Notes: generated from the sequence alone by a model not told the origin. A stretch of DNA of 10,729 nt from CAZNVG01 sp964576475 (GCA_964576475.1 CAZNVG010000035.1:1-10729), one strand, 5' to 3'. Positions 1 through 6,649 are shown, numbered from the stretch's first letter. Numbers and translations: made by a program.

Positions 1-1
1 A

Positions 2-916
2 GTTAGTCAGTACAATGTGGTGCAGCAACGTATTGCCAACCTCAAAGAAAACGTTATCCGATTCCGAAGGCTAAAAGAGCGATCGCGTGATCCTGGAACG
101 ATACACCGCTTTAAATCGTTAGAGCAACGTGCCGTAGACGAACTGAAGCAGCTTGAGGCGCAGGACAAGCCGACTTTTTGGATTGACCGGGAATCGGTTG
201 GGGGTCTGAACAACAAGATGGGTGATGCCTACCAAGAGCATAAGGCGCGCAATATACGCGTGAAGACAAAAACTGCCGAGACAAGCTCAAGTCGGCTGCT
301 AGTCGATGTCAGTAAGCTGTCGCTCGGATATAGTGATTTACCATTATTCACAGGGGTGAGTTTCCAGCTTCGAGAAGGAGACCGTCTACGGCTTCATGGA
401 AGAAACGGCGCCGGAAAGTCGACAATCGTTAAAGCTATAATCGACCACGCTGCGGGCAAAAAACTGCAGTCAAAGGTCTTTAGTGGCGTCATCGAGACTG
501 AGCGCGAGCTAGGTATCGGCGTGTATGAACAAGAAATTGATGCAAAGTATCTCGACATGAAACTAGGCGAGGCGATTGAGCAAGTCTATATGGCAAAGGA
601 CATACCGGTAGGTGAGACACAGGTGAAGCAGCTCCTTGGTGATTATCTTTTCAATCCTGCAACGGATGGAGACGTGCCTATTTCACGATTAAGCGGTGGC
701 CAGAAAGCACGTTTTCAGCTTATGAATATGCTTGCTGGAGAGCCACAGATACTTATTCTTGATGAGCCGACAAACCATCTTGATCTACCGAGCATTGAGG
801 AACTGGAGGATGCACTCAAAGCGTATCACGGGGCCATTATTTATATCTCTCACGACTCATATTTTGCGAAAAACATCGGTGGATCTACCATCAAGATCGG
901 TCAATCTGAGAGTTAA
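2..916 (+). CDS. ABC-F family ATPase, C-terminal part (5' truncated by window edge)
   Basis: The reading frame is already open at base 2, so the start and the first ATPase domain lie outside the window. The visible part opens with a charged, helical linker (roughly the first 85 residues), followed by a complete second ABC domain. That domain has Walker A GRNGAGKST (398-424), signature LSGGQKAR (from 689), Walker B ILILDEPTNHLD (from 749) and H-loop ISHD near the end. The EPTNHLD form of Walker B and the absence of membrane segments are typical of ABC-F proteins. These are soluble, act on the ribosome (translation factors such as EttA, or antibiotic-protection proteins) and are not transporters. 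Which ABC-F subgroup it belongs to cannot be decided without the N-terminal half. The catalytic Glu after Walker B is present, so the domain should hydrolyse ATP. The gene ends 3 bases before the -35 box of the rpsO promoter, with no visible terminator. Confidence 0.9.
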   Translation, partial: VSQYNVVQQRIANLKENVIRFRRLKERSRDPGTIHRFKSLEQRAVDELKQLEAQDKPTFWIDRESVGGLNNKMGDAYQEHKARNIRVKTKTAETSSSRLLVDVSKLSLGYSDLPLFTGVSFQLREGDRLRLHGRNGAGKSTIVKAIIDHAAGKKLQSKVFSGVIETERELGIGVYEQEIDAKYLDMKLGEAIEQVYMAKDIPVGETQVKQLLGDYLFNPATDGDVPISRLSGGQKARFQLMNMLAGEPQILILDEPTNHLDLPSIEELEDALKAYHGAIIYISHDSYFAKNIGGSTIKIGQSES

Positions 917-919
917 CCC

Positions 920-948
920 TTGTCAGACAGGAAATCATCTGATAGAGT
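920..948 (+). promoter_or_regulatory. rpsO promoter (TTGTCA-17-TAGAGT with extended -10)
   Basis: The -35 TTGTCA (920-925) matches TTGACA at five of six positions. A 17-base spacer ends in TGA (940-942), giving the TGn extension, and the -10 is TAGAGT (943-948), four of six. Transcription should start near 954-956, only a few bases before the rpsO ATG at 959. A TTG codon in the rpsO frame at 920 coincides with the -35 box and is therefore unlikely to be a start. Confidence 0.6.
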
Positions 949-958
949 AAGCGTCGAT

Positions 959-1225
959 ATGTTAAGCACTGAAGCCAAAGCGAAGATCATCAAAGAACAC
1001 CAGACCGGTAAAACCGACACTGGAAGTTCTGAGGTGCAAATCGCAATTCTTACAACCCGCATTCACGAACTTACTGAGCACCTGAAGACACACAAGCAGG
1101 ATGACCATACTCGACGTGGATTATTACAAATGGTTGGTCAGCGCAAACGACTTCTTAAGTATCTACAAGCAAAAGATTACGCAGCGTATCAAGCTTTGAT
1201 CGCGAAACTCGGCATCCGCAAGTAA
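959..1225 (+). CDS. rpsO: Small ribosomal subunit protein S15
   Basis: An 88-residue protein, the normal length for S15, which binds the 16S rRNA central domain early in 30S assembly. The family signature is plain: N-terminal MLSTEAKAKII, the TGSSEVQIA segment, then HKQDDHTRRGLLQMVGQRKR and LLKYL covering the conserved His/Asp/Arg rRNA-binding surface. The ATG at 959 is chosen because it gives the standard S15 N-terminus. In-frame upstream codons back to a TTG at 920 would add 13 residues with no S15 similarity and lie in promoter sequence. There is no Shine-Dalgarno sequence in front of the ATG. With the predicted transcription start about 3-5 bases upstream, the mRNA may be leaderless. pnp follows after a 154-base spacer that holds its own promoter candidate, the common rpsO-pnp order. 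Confidence 0.96.
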   Translation: MLSTEAKAKIIKEHQTGKTDTGSSEVQIAILTTRIHELTEHLKTHKQDDHTRRGLLQMVGQRKRLLKYLQAKDYAAYQALIAKLGIRK

Positions 1226-1254
1226 TCACTTGTTAGTTCTTTGGTAGAAGTTCT

Positions 1255-1263
1255 TGATATACT
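1255..1263 (+). promoter_or_regulatory. Candidate pnp promoter, extended -10 TGaTATACT
   Basis: TGA (1255-1257) directly precedes TATACT (1258-1263), five of six matches to TATAAT with a perfect TGn extension. No good -35 lies at the usual distance; TTGTTA at 1230-1235 is 22 bases away. The box therefore relies on the extended -10. The same TTGATATA sequence precedes ftsK. It predicts a start near 1270 and a leader of about 110 bases before pnp. Confidence 0.45.
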
Positions 1264-1283
1264 AGTATTGCAATAAATTGACA

Positions 1284-1337
1284 GTTCGAATGAGGTATAG
1301 CGAGAAGTGGTAGAGCACAGGATGTAGTTGCATCTTG
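1284..1337 (+). other. tRNA-like sequence and stem-loop in the pnp leader
   Basis: The predicted pnp leader contains GTTCGAAT (1284-1291), identical to a tRNA T-loop. It is followed by GGTATAGC (1294-1301) and AGTGGTAGAGCAC (1306-1318), which match the acceptor-D-arm region of bacterial tRNA-Gly as I recall it, apart from a short mismatched insert. Next comes a stem-loop: CAGGATG (1318-1324), loop TAGTTG, CATCTTG (1331-1337), seven pairs with one G-U. The T-loop-like part precedes the D-arm-like part, and the D-stem and acceptor do not pair, so this is not a functional tRNA gene. It may be a decayed fragment, a structured regulatory leader, or chance. Confidence 0.35.
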
Positions 1338-1379
1338 AACCCTGCTACTTATCAAACCTTACGAACAGAACGGAGAACT

Positions 1380-3509
1380 ATGGGACAGACTGTAAACCCA
1401 TTTGGAAAAGACATTATAAAAGTAGAGGCAGAGTTCTGTGGTCAAACCCTGAGCATGGAAGTTGGACGTGTTGGTTTTAGAACCAGCGCTTCTGTTATCG
1501 TTCGGTACGGTGATACCGTTGTACTCGGTACGGCGATGGTGAGTCCACGTGCTGTAAAGGGTATGGACTACTTCCCGTTAAGTATTGATTACGAAGAGAA
1601 AATGTATGCAGCCGGTAAGATAAGTGGTTCACGATTTATTAAGCGAGAAGGTCGTCCCTCGGAAGACGCTATTCTCATCGGTCGACTCATCGATCGCCCG
1701 ATCCGACCATTGTGGCCAAAGGGATACCGACATGAGGTGCAGGGGATTGCAACTGTATTGAGCATGGATCCAAGCTTCCGACCAGATGCGATCGCTATGA
1801 TTGCAACGAGTACGGCACTAATGATGACGGGAGCACCGTTCGAGGGCCCTGTTGCAGGTGTACGTGTTGGGCAGGTTGACGGAAAACTCAAGGCCTTCGC
1901 AACACTTGAGCAATATGACAATGGCGCGCTCGACCTCATTGTTGCTGGAACCGATAAGGGAGTGATGATGGTTGAGGCTGGCGCTAATGAAGTAAGCGAA
2001 GAGCTTATTGTAGAAGCGCTTGAGTTCGGACATAAGGCCTACCAGCCAGCAGTTAAGCTCCAGAAAGAGTTGGTCAAGAAACTCAAAGTTGAGGCACAGG
2101 AATATGAGCTTATTTTGCCGGGAGAAGAAGCACAGCGTGAAGTAGATGCATATCTTAAGGGAAAAATGGGCAAAGCTATTCGAGTTCCATATCCTGAGCG
2201 ACATGAAAAGATGCACGTTTTACGCGAGGAAATGCTTGCACATTTTGCTGGACTATTTGGTGACGAAAACTGGGATGAGAAAAAAGCCGACTATGAAGAA
2301 GCATTTGCAGCAGCTGCCAATAAAGATGTGCGCGAAGGAATCATCAAAGACAAAGCTCGTCCTGATGGAAGGGCGCTAACTGAGATTAGAGTCCTCAGTC
2401 ATGAAGTTGGATTCTTGCCTCGCGCTCATGGATCTGCCTTATTTACTCGAGGTATTACGCAGGGTATGAATATCGTGACGCTTGCGCCAACTAGCTATGC
2501 TCAGATGATTGATACCATGGAGCGAGAGAGTGAAAAACGCTACATGCATCACTATAATGCGCCAGGCTACACAGTTGGAGAAGTCCGACGACTTGGTTCG
2601 CCCGGACGCCGAGAAATAGGCCACAGCGCACTCGCCGAGAGAGCGCTTGTCCCCGTACTGCCATCCGAAGAAGAATTTCCATACACTATTCGTTCAGTAA
2701 CAGAGATCATGAGTCAGCATGGTAGTACATCAATGGCGGCAACATGTTCGAGTACATTGGCGCTCATGGACGCGGGCGTTCCTCTGAAGCGACCGGTCAG
2801 TGGTATCGCTATGGGTCTTATGCTCGACGGTGATACTCCGTATATTTTGAGCGATATCGCCGACGCAGAAGACTTTGCAGGTGACATGGACTTTAAAGTC
2901 ACCGGTACAACAGAAGGAATAACGGCGCTACAGATGGACATGAAGGTGCACGGTCTAGATGTTTCTCTGCTCGCAAAAGCCTTGGCACAAGCCAAGGAAG
3001 GCCGTGCTCACATACTGAGTAGTATGATGGAAACGCTTGCTGAGCCTCGAAAAGAAATTAGTCAGTATGCACCGCAAGTTATCGCGATCAAGATCAATCC
3101 TGAGAAGATCCGTGAAGTTATCGGAAAAGGTGGAGAGATGATCAACAAGATTATCGCTGAGACTGGCGCAGAGATAGACATCAAAGACGACGGTACGGTT
3201 ATGATTGCTTCACCAGACAAGAAATCAATCGACGCAGCCATTACCTGGGTAAAAAACTTGACAGACGATCCTGAAGTTGGTAAAATATATGAAAACTGCC
3301 GTGTTGTATCGGTTCTCGACTTTGGAGCTTTTGTTGAAATCATGCCTGGGCGTGAAGGACTCGTACATGTTTCTGAGATGAAGAATGAGCGAGTAGAGAA
3401 ACCGAGTGATGTCGTTGCAGAAGGTGACAAGGTTACAGTTAAGCTTATTGCCATCGACGATCGCGGAAGACTACAGTTGAGCATGAAAGCGGTGGAGCGA
3501 GATAAGTAG
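1380..3509 (+). CDS. pnp: Polyribonucleotide nucleotidyltransferase (PNPase)
   Basis: This is a cytoplasmic 3'-5' exoribonuclease that degrades RNA phosphorolytically to nucleoside diphosphates, normally as a trimer. The 709 residues match the usual length. Domain order is complete: RNase PH 1 (with SRFIKREGRPSED and RLIDRPIRPLWP), a helical linker, RNase PH 2 (LPRAHGSALFTRG, GSPGRREIGHSALAERAL, then D498, D504 and K506 in the EDFAGDMDFK segment, matching the metal-binding D486/D492/K494 of E. coli), a KH domain with GKGG at about residue 582, and an S1 domain from about residue 633. The phosphate-binding serine motif reads GSTS rather than the common GSSS, a mild change. The ATG at 1380 is preferred over in-frame codons from 1335 because GGAG lies 4 bases upstream and the protein then begins in the normal way. 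The UDG gene follows after 18 bases, and RNase J after that, forming an RNA-decay operon. Confidence 0.97.
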   Translation: MGQTVNPFGKDIIKVEAEFCGQTLSMEVGRVGFRTSASVIVRYGDTVVLGTAMVSPRAVKGMDYFPLSIDYEEKMYAAGKISGSRFIKREGRPSEDAILIGRLIDRPIRPLWPKGYRHEVQGIATVLSMDPSFRPDAIAMIATSTALMMTGAPFEGPVAGVRVGQVDGKLKAFATLEQYDNGALDLIVAGTDKGVMMVEAGANEVSEELIVEALEFGHKAYQPAVKLQKELVKKLKVEAQEYELILPGEEAQREVDAYLKGKMGKAIRVPYPERHEKMHVLREEMLAHFAGLFGDENWDEKKADYEEAFAAAANKDVREGIIKDKARPDGRALTEIRVLSHEVGFLPRAHGSALFTRGITQGMNIVTLAPTSYAQMIDTMERESEKRYMHHYNAPGYTVGEVRRLGSPGRREIGHSALAERALVPVLPSEEEFPYTIRSVTEIMSQHGSTSMAATCSSTLALMDAGVPLKRPVSGIAMGLMLDGDTPYILSDIADAEDFAGDMDFKVTGTTEGITALQMDMKVHGLDVSLLAKALAQAKEGRAHILSSMMETLAEPRKEISQYAPQVIAIKINPEKIREVIGKGGEMINKIIAETGAEIDIKDDGTVMIASPDKKSIDAAITWVKNLTDDPEVGKIYENCRVVSVLDFGAFVEIMPGREGLVHVSEMKNERVEKPSDVVAEGDKVTVKLIAIDDRGRLQLSMKAVERDK

Positions 3510-3519
3510 GATAAGGGGA

Positions 3520-3533
3520 TCCCACTAGTGGGA
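3520..3533. repeat. Perfect 14-bp palindrome over the UDG start codon
   Basis: TCCCACTAGTGGGA is a perfect palindrome, and the GTG start at 3528-3530 lies in its right half. As RNA it can form a five-pair stem with a CTAG loop that would partly hide the start codon. The Shine-Dalgarno AAGGGG (3513-3518) lies just outside it. A regulatory role is inferred only. Confidence 0.4.
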
Positions 3534-4124
3534 AAAACACAAAAGCAGCAACTTCTTGATCAGATTGCGGCAGACATAAGAGAAAACAATGTCTGCCCAG
3601 ATTTGGCCAAGACTGCCACACAGTTAGTCTTTGCGGATGGAAATCCGGACGCCAAGCTCGTATTCATTGGTGAAGCACCAGGTAAGAATGAGGATATTCA
3701 AGGAATTCCGTTCGTCGGTGCAGCCGGCAAATTCTTACAAGAAATGCTGGCCACAATAGGAATGCAACGAGAAGACATTTACATAACAAATATAGTTAAA
3801 TATCGCCCTCCTGAGAATCGAGATCCGACTCCTGAGGAGAAAAAGGCGTTTTTACCGTACTTGATGCGTCAGCTGGAGGTCATTCAACCTATAATAGTTG
3901 TGACTTTAGGCCGGCACAGCATGGAGGCATTTTTGCCGGATAAGAAGATCAGTCAGATTCACGGAGAGCCAAAGCGAATTGTGTTTGGAAAGCAGAAGGT
4001 GGTTATTTTGCCACTATTCCATCCAGCGGCAGCCCTATACAATGGAGGTCTACGACAAACACTTCTTGATGACTTCGCGCGCATACCGAGAATCATTGAA
4101 TTAACCAAGGAATCAAAAAATTAA
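3528..4124 (+). CDS. Uracil-DNA glycosylase, family-4-like, with degenerate iron-sulfur ligands
   Basis: A 198-residue protein that should remove uracil from DNA, the first step of base-excision repair. Family-4 hallmarks are clear: GEAPGKNED (48-56), GIPFVGAAGKFL (59-70), TNIVKYRPPENRDPTPEE (87-104) and the C-terminal HPAAAL motif (165-170). Family 4 normally carries a 4Fe-4S cluster held by four cysteines. Here only C23 remains. The other aligned positions appear to be N20, Y92 and F108; C23 is the only Cys in the whole protein. The fold and active site look intact, so an enzyme without the cluster is more likely than a pseudogene. The start is GTG, chosen because AAGGGG lies 8 bases upstream; no ATG fits better. 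It lies 18 bases after pnp, and its stop touches the first in-frame ATG of the RNase J frame, so the three genes are probably co-transcribed. Confidence 0.9.
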   Translation: MGKTQKQQLLDQIAADIRENNVCPDLAKTATQLVFADGNPDAKLVFIGEAPGKNEDIQGIPFVGAAGKFLQEMLATIGMQREDIYITNIVKYRPPENRDPTPEEKKAFLPYLMRQLEVIQPIIVVTLGRHSMEAFLPDKKISQIHGEPKRIVFGKQKVVILPLFHPAAALYNGGLRQTLLDDFARIPRIIELTKESKN

Positions 4125-4151
4125 ATGAACAATAATAACAAGGAGGCACAA

Positions 4152-6203
4152 ATGCCTGAACCTAAACAAAATAAACCCCCGCAAAGTAGGGGAAGAAACA
4201 ACAATAATAAACCTAAAGGCGCCCCGAGACCCCAAATGGGGAGTCTAACAACCTCACGTGGTGCTGCTATTCGTGCTAGCCGACGTGTTGCTGACGATGC
4301 AAACCGTATCACCAATCAGTACGCAGATGCTGGCCAGGCTAAGCCGCAGATACGTCGAGCAAACAAGCTAGATGACAGTCCACGACTTCGTGTTATTGGA
4401 CTAGGAGGTATGGACGGCGGCGGTTCTAAGAACATGATTCTGCTTGAATACATGAACGACGCGCTCGTTATCGACTGCGGTAACGATCTGGGCGTTGACC
4501 TGCCAGGTATTAACTACGGGATTGCAGATATCACGTACCTTGAGTCAATCAAGCATAAACTACGTGCATATGTCATTACGCACGGTCACTTGGATCACAT
4601 AGGTGGCTTACCGCACATCGTGGCAAAAGCACCCGCGCCAATCTACGGAAGTCGCTTCACAATAGGTATGGTGGAGAAGATCTTTGAAAACTTTGGGGTT
4701 CCACAGCCCGAAGGCTTTGAGTTAAAGACGGTAACAATGAACGAAACAACGCATGAGCGGCTTGTTATAAGCCCGAGCTTTACAGTAGAGCTTGTTCGCG
4801 TTACGCACTCTATCCCTGGAAGCACAATTGTAGTAATTGATACGCCCATAGGGCGAGTTGTCTGTACGGGTGACTATCGACTTGACCCCAATCCGCTTGA
4901 CCATGAACGTACCGACACCGATCGCTTAAAGCAGCTGGGAGAAGAGGGCGTACTTCTTCTACTGAACGAGTGTATGTCAGCCGAGCGTCCGGGAAGGACA
5001 CCTAGCGAAAGTACTATCGAACCGACATTCATCGATTTGCTTGATAAAGCTCCAGGACGAGTCTTCATGGCGGTTTTCTCGAGTAATATCAACAGAATTC
5101 AGATGGTTGTTAATGCAGCAGTGCATCATGGGCGAAAAATTGCCCTCGATGGCCGTAGCATGATGAGTACTCTGGAAGTTGCAGTGCAGCTCGGTATGGT
5201 TAAGATTCCAAAAGGAACTTTCGTCCCGATCGCAAGTGTGCCAAACATGAAGGACGAAGAAATCGTCGTGATATGTACCGGTTCTCAGGGTGAGCCTAAC
5301 TCCGCCCTGCAGCGTATGGCTACGGGTGATCACAAATACATCAAGCTTAAGGAGCAAGATACGATAATCCTTAGCTCGACGCCTATCCCTGAAAGTGGCA
5401 ACGACGCATTAATTGCTGACATGGTAGATAGTCTTTTCAGAATGGGCGCTCACGTCTACAGGCACGCAACTCACGAAGTCGACGGCTGTGGTCCTCTGCA
5501 CGTGTCTGGACACTGTTCTTTGGATGAATATATGGACATGATCGACATGGTTAAGCCAAAGTTCTTACTACCGATCTACGGACCTTTTCGTGCTCAGAAA
5601 TATCATAACGAAGAAGCGATTAATCGCGGCTTCCCACGAAAGAACCTTAAGTTCATCGATAACGGTGAAGTCATAGAGTTTACCAAAGATGCTATGGAGT
5701 CAGTCGGAACAGTGCCGACGGGAATCGTACTTGTTGATCAGACAGGCGCGATTGTAAGTAATGTCGTGGTTAAAGATCGTCTCATGATGAGCCAGGATGG
5801 TATAGTTGCCGTTATTCTAACGGTCGATGCCAAGTCGGGTCGCTTGATGACAAGCCCAGACATTATCTCTCGAGGCTTCATTTACATGCGTGACTCAGAA
5901 GAACTTATGGGTCTTTTCCGCGCAGAACTAAAGAGGGTAGTACAACAACGATTCTCTCGAGTTGATCTCGAAAGATTTAAGGCTGAACTCAAAGACCATA
6001 TTACCCACTTCCTCTATGAGCAAACACAGCGTTCGCCGATAGTTATTCCTGTAATTAACGTTATAGGTGGCGGTAAGCCAAACAACGGTGTCAAGAAAGA
6101 TCAGAACGCTCGACCAACCTCACCTGAAGACGTACAGAAGCAGCAAGAACGATTTCGTCAATTACGTCAGCAGTTACTGAACCAAGACGCACGAACCGAC
6201 TAG
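4152..6203 (+). CDS. rnj: Ribonuclease J (metallo-beta-lactamase/beta-CASP)
   Basis: Family members are 5'-3' exo- and endoribonucleases central to mRNA decay and rRNA maturation. The 683 residues exceed the usual 550-560 because of a basic, Asn/Pro/Gln-rich N-terminal tail of about 75 residues and a Gln/Arg-rich C-terminal tail. The core has HGHLDH (H144, H146, D148, H149), THS (H219), GDYRLD (D241), TGSQGEP, HVSGH (H450, H454) and SRGFIYMRDSEEL in the C-terminal domain. At the position of the metal ligand corresponding to H390 of B. subtilis RNase J1, in the usual P-V-H-G-E motif 22 residues after the catalytic His, this protein reads P-I-Y-G-P (Y476, P478). The ATG at 4152 is chosen because AAGGAGG ends 5 bases upstream. 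The in-frame ATG at 4125, which abuts the UDG stop, would add nine residues but has no well-placed ribosome binding site. It closes the pnp-UDG-rnj block. Confidence 0.94.
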   Translation: MPEPKQNKPPQSRGRNNNNKPKGAPRPQMGSLTTSRGAAIRASRRVADDANRITNQYADAGQAKPQIRRANKLDDSPRLRVIGLGGMDGGGSKNMILLEYMNDALVIDCGNDLGVDLPGINYGIADITYLESIKHKLRAYVITHGHLDHIGGLPHIVAKAPAPIYGSRFTIGMVEKIFENFGVPQPEGFELKTVTMNETTHERLVISPSFTVELVRVTHSIPGSTIVVIDTPIGRVVCTGDYRLDPNPLDHERTDTDRLKQLGEEGVLLLLNECMSAERPGRTPSESTIEPTFIDLLDKAPGRVFMAVFSSNINRIQMVVNAAVHHGRKIALDGRSMMSTLEVAVQLGMVKIPKGTFVPIASVPNMKDEEIVVICTGSQGEPNSALQRMATGDHKYIKLKEQDTIILSSTPIPESGNDALIADMVDSLFRMGAHVYRHATHEVDGCGPLHVSGHCSLDEYMDMIDMVKPKFLLPIYGPFRAQKYHNEEAINRGFPRKNLKFIDNGEVIEFTKDAMESVGTVPTGIVLVDQTGAIVSNVVVKDRLMMSQDGIVAVILTVDAKSGRLMTSPDIISRGFIYMRDSEELMGLFRAELKRVVQQRFSRVDLERFKAELKDHITHFLYEQTQRSPIVIPVINVIGGGKPNNGVKKDQNARPTSPEDVQKQQERFRQLRQQLLNQDARTD

Positions 6204-6209
6204 TGTTAA

Positions 6210-6226
6210 CAATGCCAGGAGCATTG
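6210..6226. repeat. Short inverted repeat after the RNase J gene
   Basis: CAATGC (6210-6215), loop CAGGA, GCATTG (6221-6226): six perfect pairs starting 7 bases after the stop codon. No T-run follows, so it is not a standard intrinsic terminator. Its right arm overlaps the -35 box of the next promoter. It shares CAATGCC with the larger hairpin at 6611. Confidence 0.4.
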
Positions 6227-6252
6227 ACTAATTAGCATAAGCGTGATACAGT
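6224..6252 (+). promoter_or_regulatory. Promoter for the small-ORF pair (TTGACT-17-TACAGT, extended -10)
   Basis: The -35 TTGACT (6224-6229) matches five of six, the spacer is 17 bases and ends in TGA, and the -10 TACAGT (6247-6252) matches four of six. Start of transcription is expected near 6259, about 25 bases before the 29-codon ORF. It indicates that the 6204-6667 stretch is transcribed on its own. Confidence 0.55.
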
Positions 6253-6283
6253 ATGAATGGTATTAATCGAAAGATAAAAAACC

Positions 6284-6373
6284 ATGAAACAAAACATCAC
6301 ATACAATACGCTAACTGAACTTGATGCTCCATTCTTGCCTCTAGAGTCGGAAGCAGAGACGTTATATGTCTAA
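6284..6373 (+). CDS. Hypothetical 29-residue peptide ORF
   Basis: This ORF opens with MKQNITYNTLTELD and ends in ETLYV. It starts about 25 bases below a good promoter and overlaps the next ORF by 8 bases (ATGTCTAA), an arrangement typical of translational coupling. I recognise no family. The ribosome binding site is weak (AAAGATAAAAAA region upstream). It could be a leader peptide, a real small protein, the first part of one longer product joined to the next ORF by frameshifting, or chance. There is no signal peptide or membrane segment. Confidence 0.35.
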   Translation: MKQNITYNTLTELDAPFLPLESEAETLYV

Positions 6374-6590
6374 CATACAGATGCTTGAACCGCACAAGGT
6401 TGCGCAAACTCGACGAGAAGAATACGCAGTCCATGGCCTTGAATCAGAGCAATCTGACCTTTTTGAGGGCAGTAATGCGATAATCGATAATGCCGATAAA
6501 AGAGTAGATTTTGGCGGCACGCTACATATTGACGTTCGAGACACCCCTGTTGCAGCGGAACATATACGAACCCATAATAGTAGCGAATAA
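6366..6590 (+). CDS. Hypothetical 74-residue acidic protein
   Basis: This fills most of the gap between the RNase J gene and ftsK. The product is soluble, hydrophilic and acidic (many Glu/Asp, ending in NSSE), with a middle segment FGGTLHIDVRDTPV that could form beta-strands. It contains no cysteine, membrane segment or motif that I recognise, and no function is proposed. The ATG at 6366 overlaps the preceding 29-codon ORF by 8 bases; its only purine-rich upstream sequence is GGAAG about 12-13 bases away, so coupling to the upstream ORF would make sense. Its frame is open back to 6345 but no further. A stem-loop follows 20 bases after the stop. Independent promoter, coupling and hairpin together make a real gene somewhat more likely than not. 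Confidence 0.5.
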   Translation: MSNIQMLEPHKVAQTRREEYAVHGLESEQSDLFEGSNAIIDNADKRVDFGGTLHIDVRDTPVAAEHIRTHNSSE

Positions 6591-6610
6591 GTAACGATTC
6601 TCAGTTGCTA

Positions 6611-6641
6611 GCAATGCCGAACTATAGGTTCGTAGTATTGC
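6611..6641. repeat. Bulged hairpin between the 74-aa ORF and ftsK
   Basis: GCAATGCCGAAC (6611-6622), loop TATAG, and GTTCGTAGTATTGC (6628-6641) form 12 pairs, including one G-U, with a two-base bulge (TA). It lacks a T-tract (AAAGGG follows), so it would be an atypical terminator. It may protect the 3' end of the small-ORF transcript, or as DNA act on the ftsK promoter, whose -35 region it covers. Confidence 0.5.
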
Positions 6642-6649
6642 AAAGGGAT

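Noticed and set aside
920..958. Upstream TTG start for rpsO adding 13 residues
   Set aside because: The TTG is part of the predicted -35 box, the extra residues do not resemble S15, and ATG 959 gives the family's normal N-terminus.
1818..2216. 132-codon antisense ORF within pnp, and similar long antisense ORFs at 3062-3484 and 4977-5357
   Set aside because: They lie opposite conserved coding sequence, show no recognisable domain or ribosome binding site, and are explained by codon bias of the sense genes.
4125..4151. Earlier in-frame ATG for RNase J directly after the UDG stop
   Set aside because: No Shine-Dalgarno sequence at a usable distance, while ATG 4152 has AAGGAGG five bases upstream.
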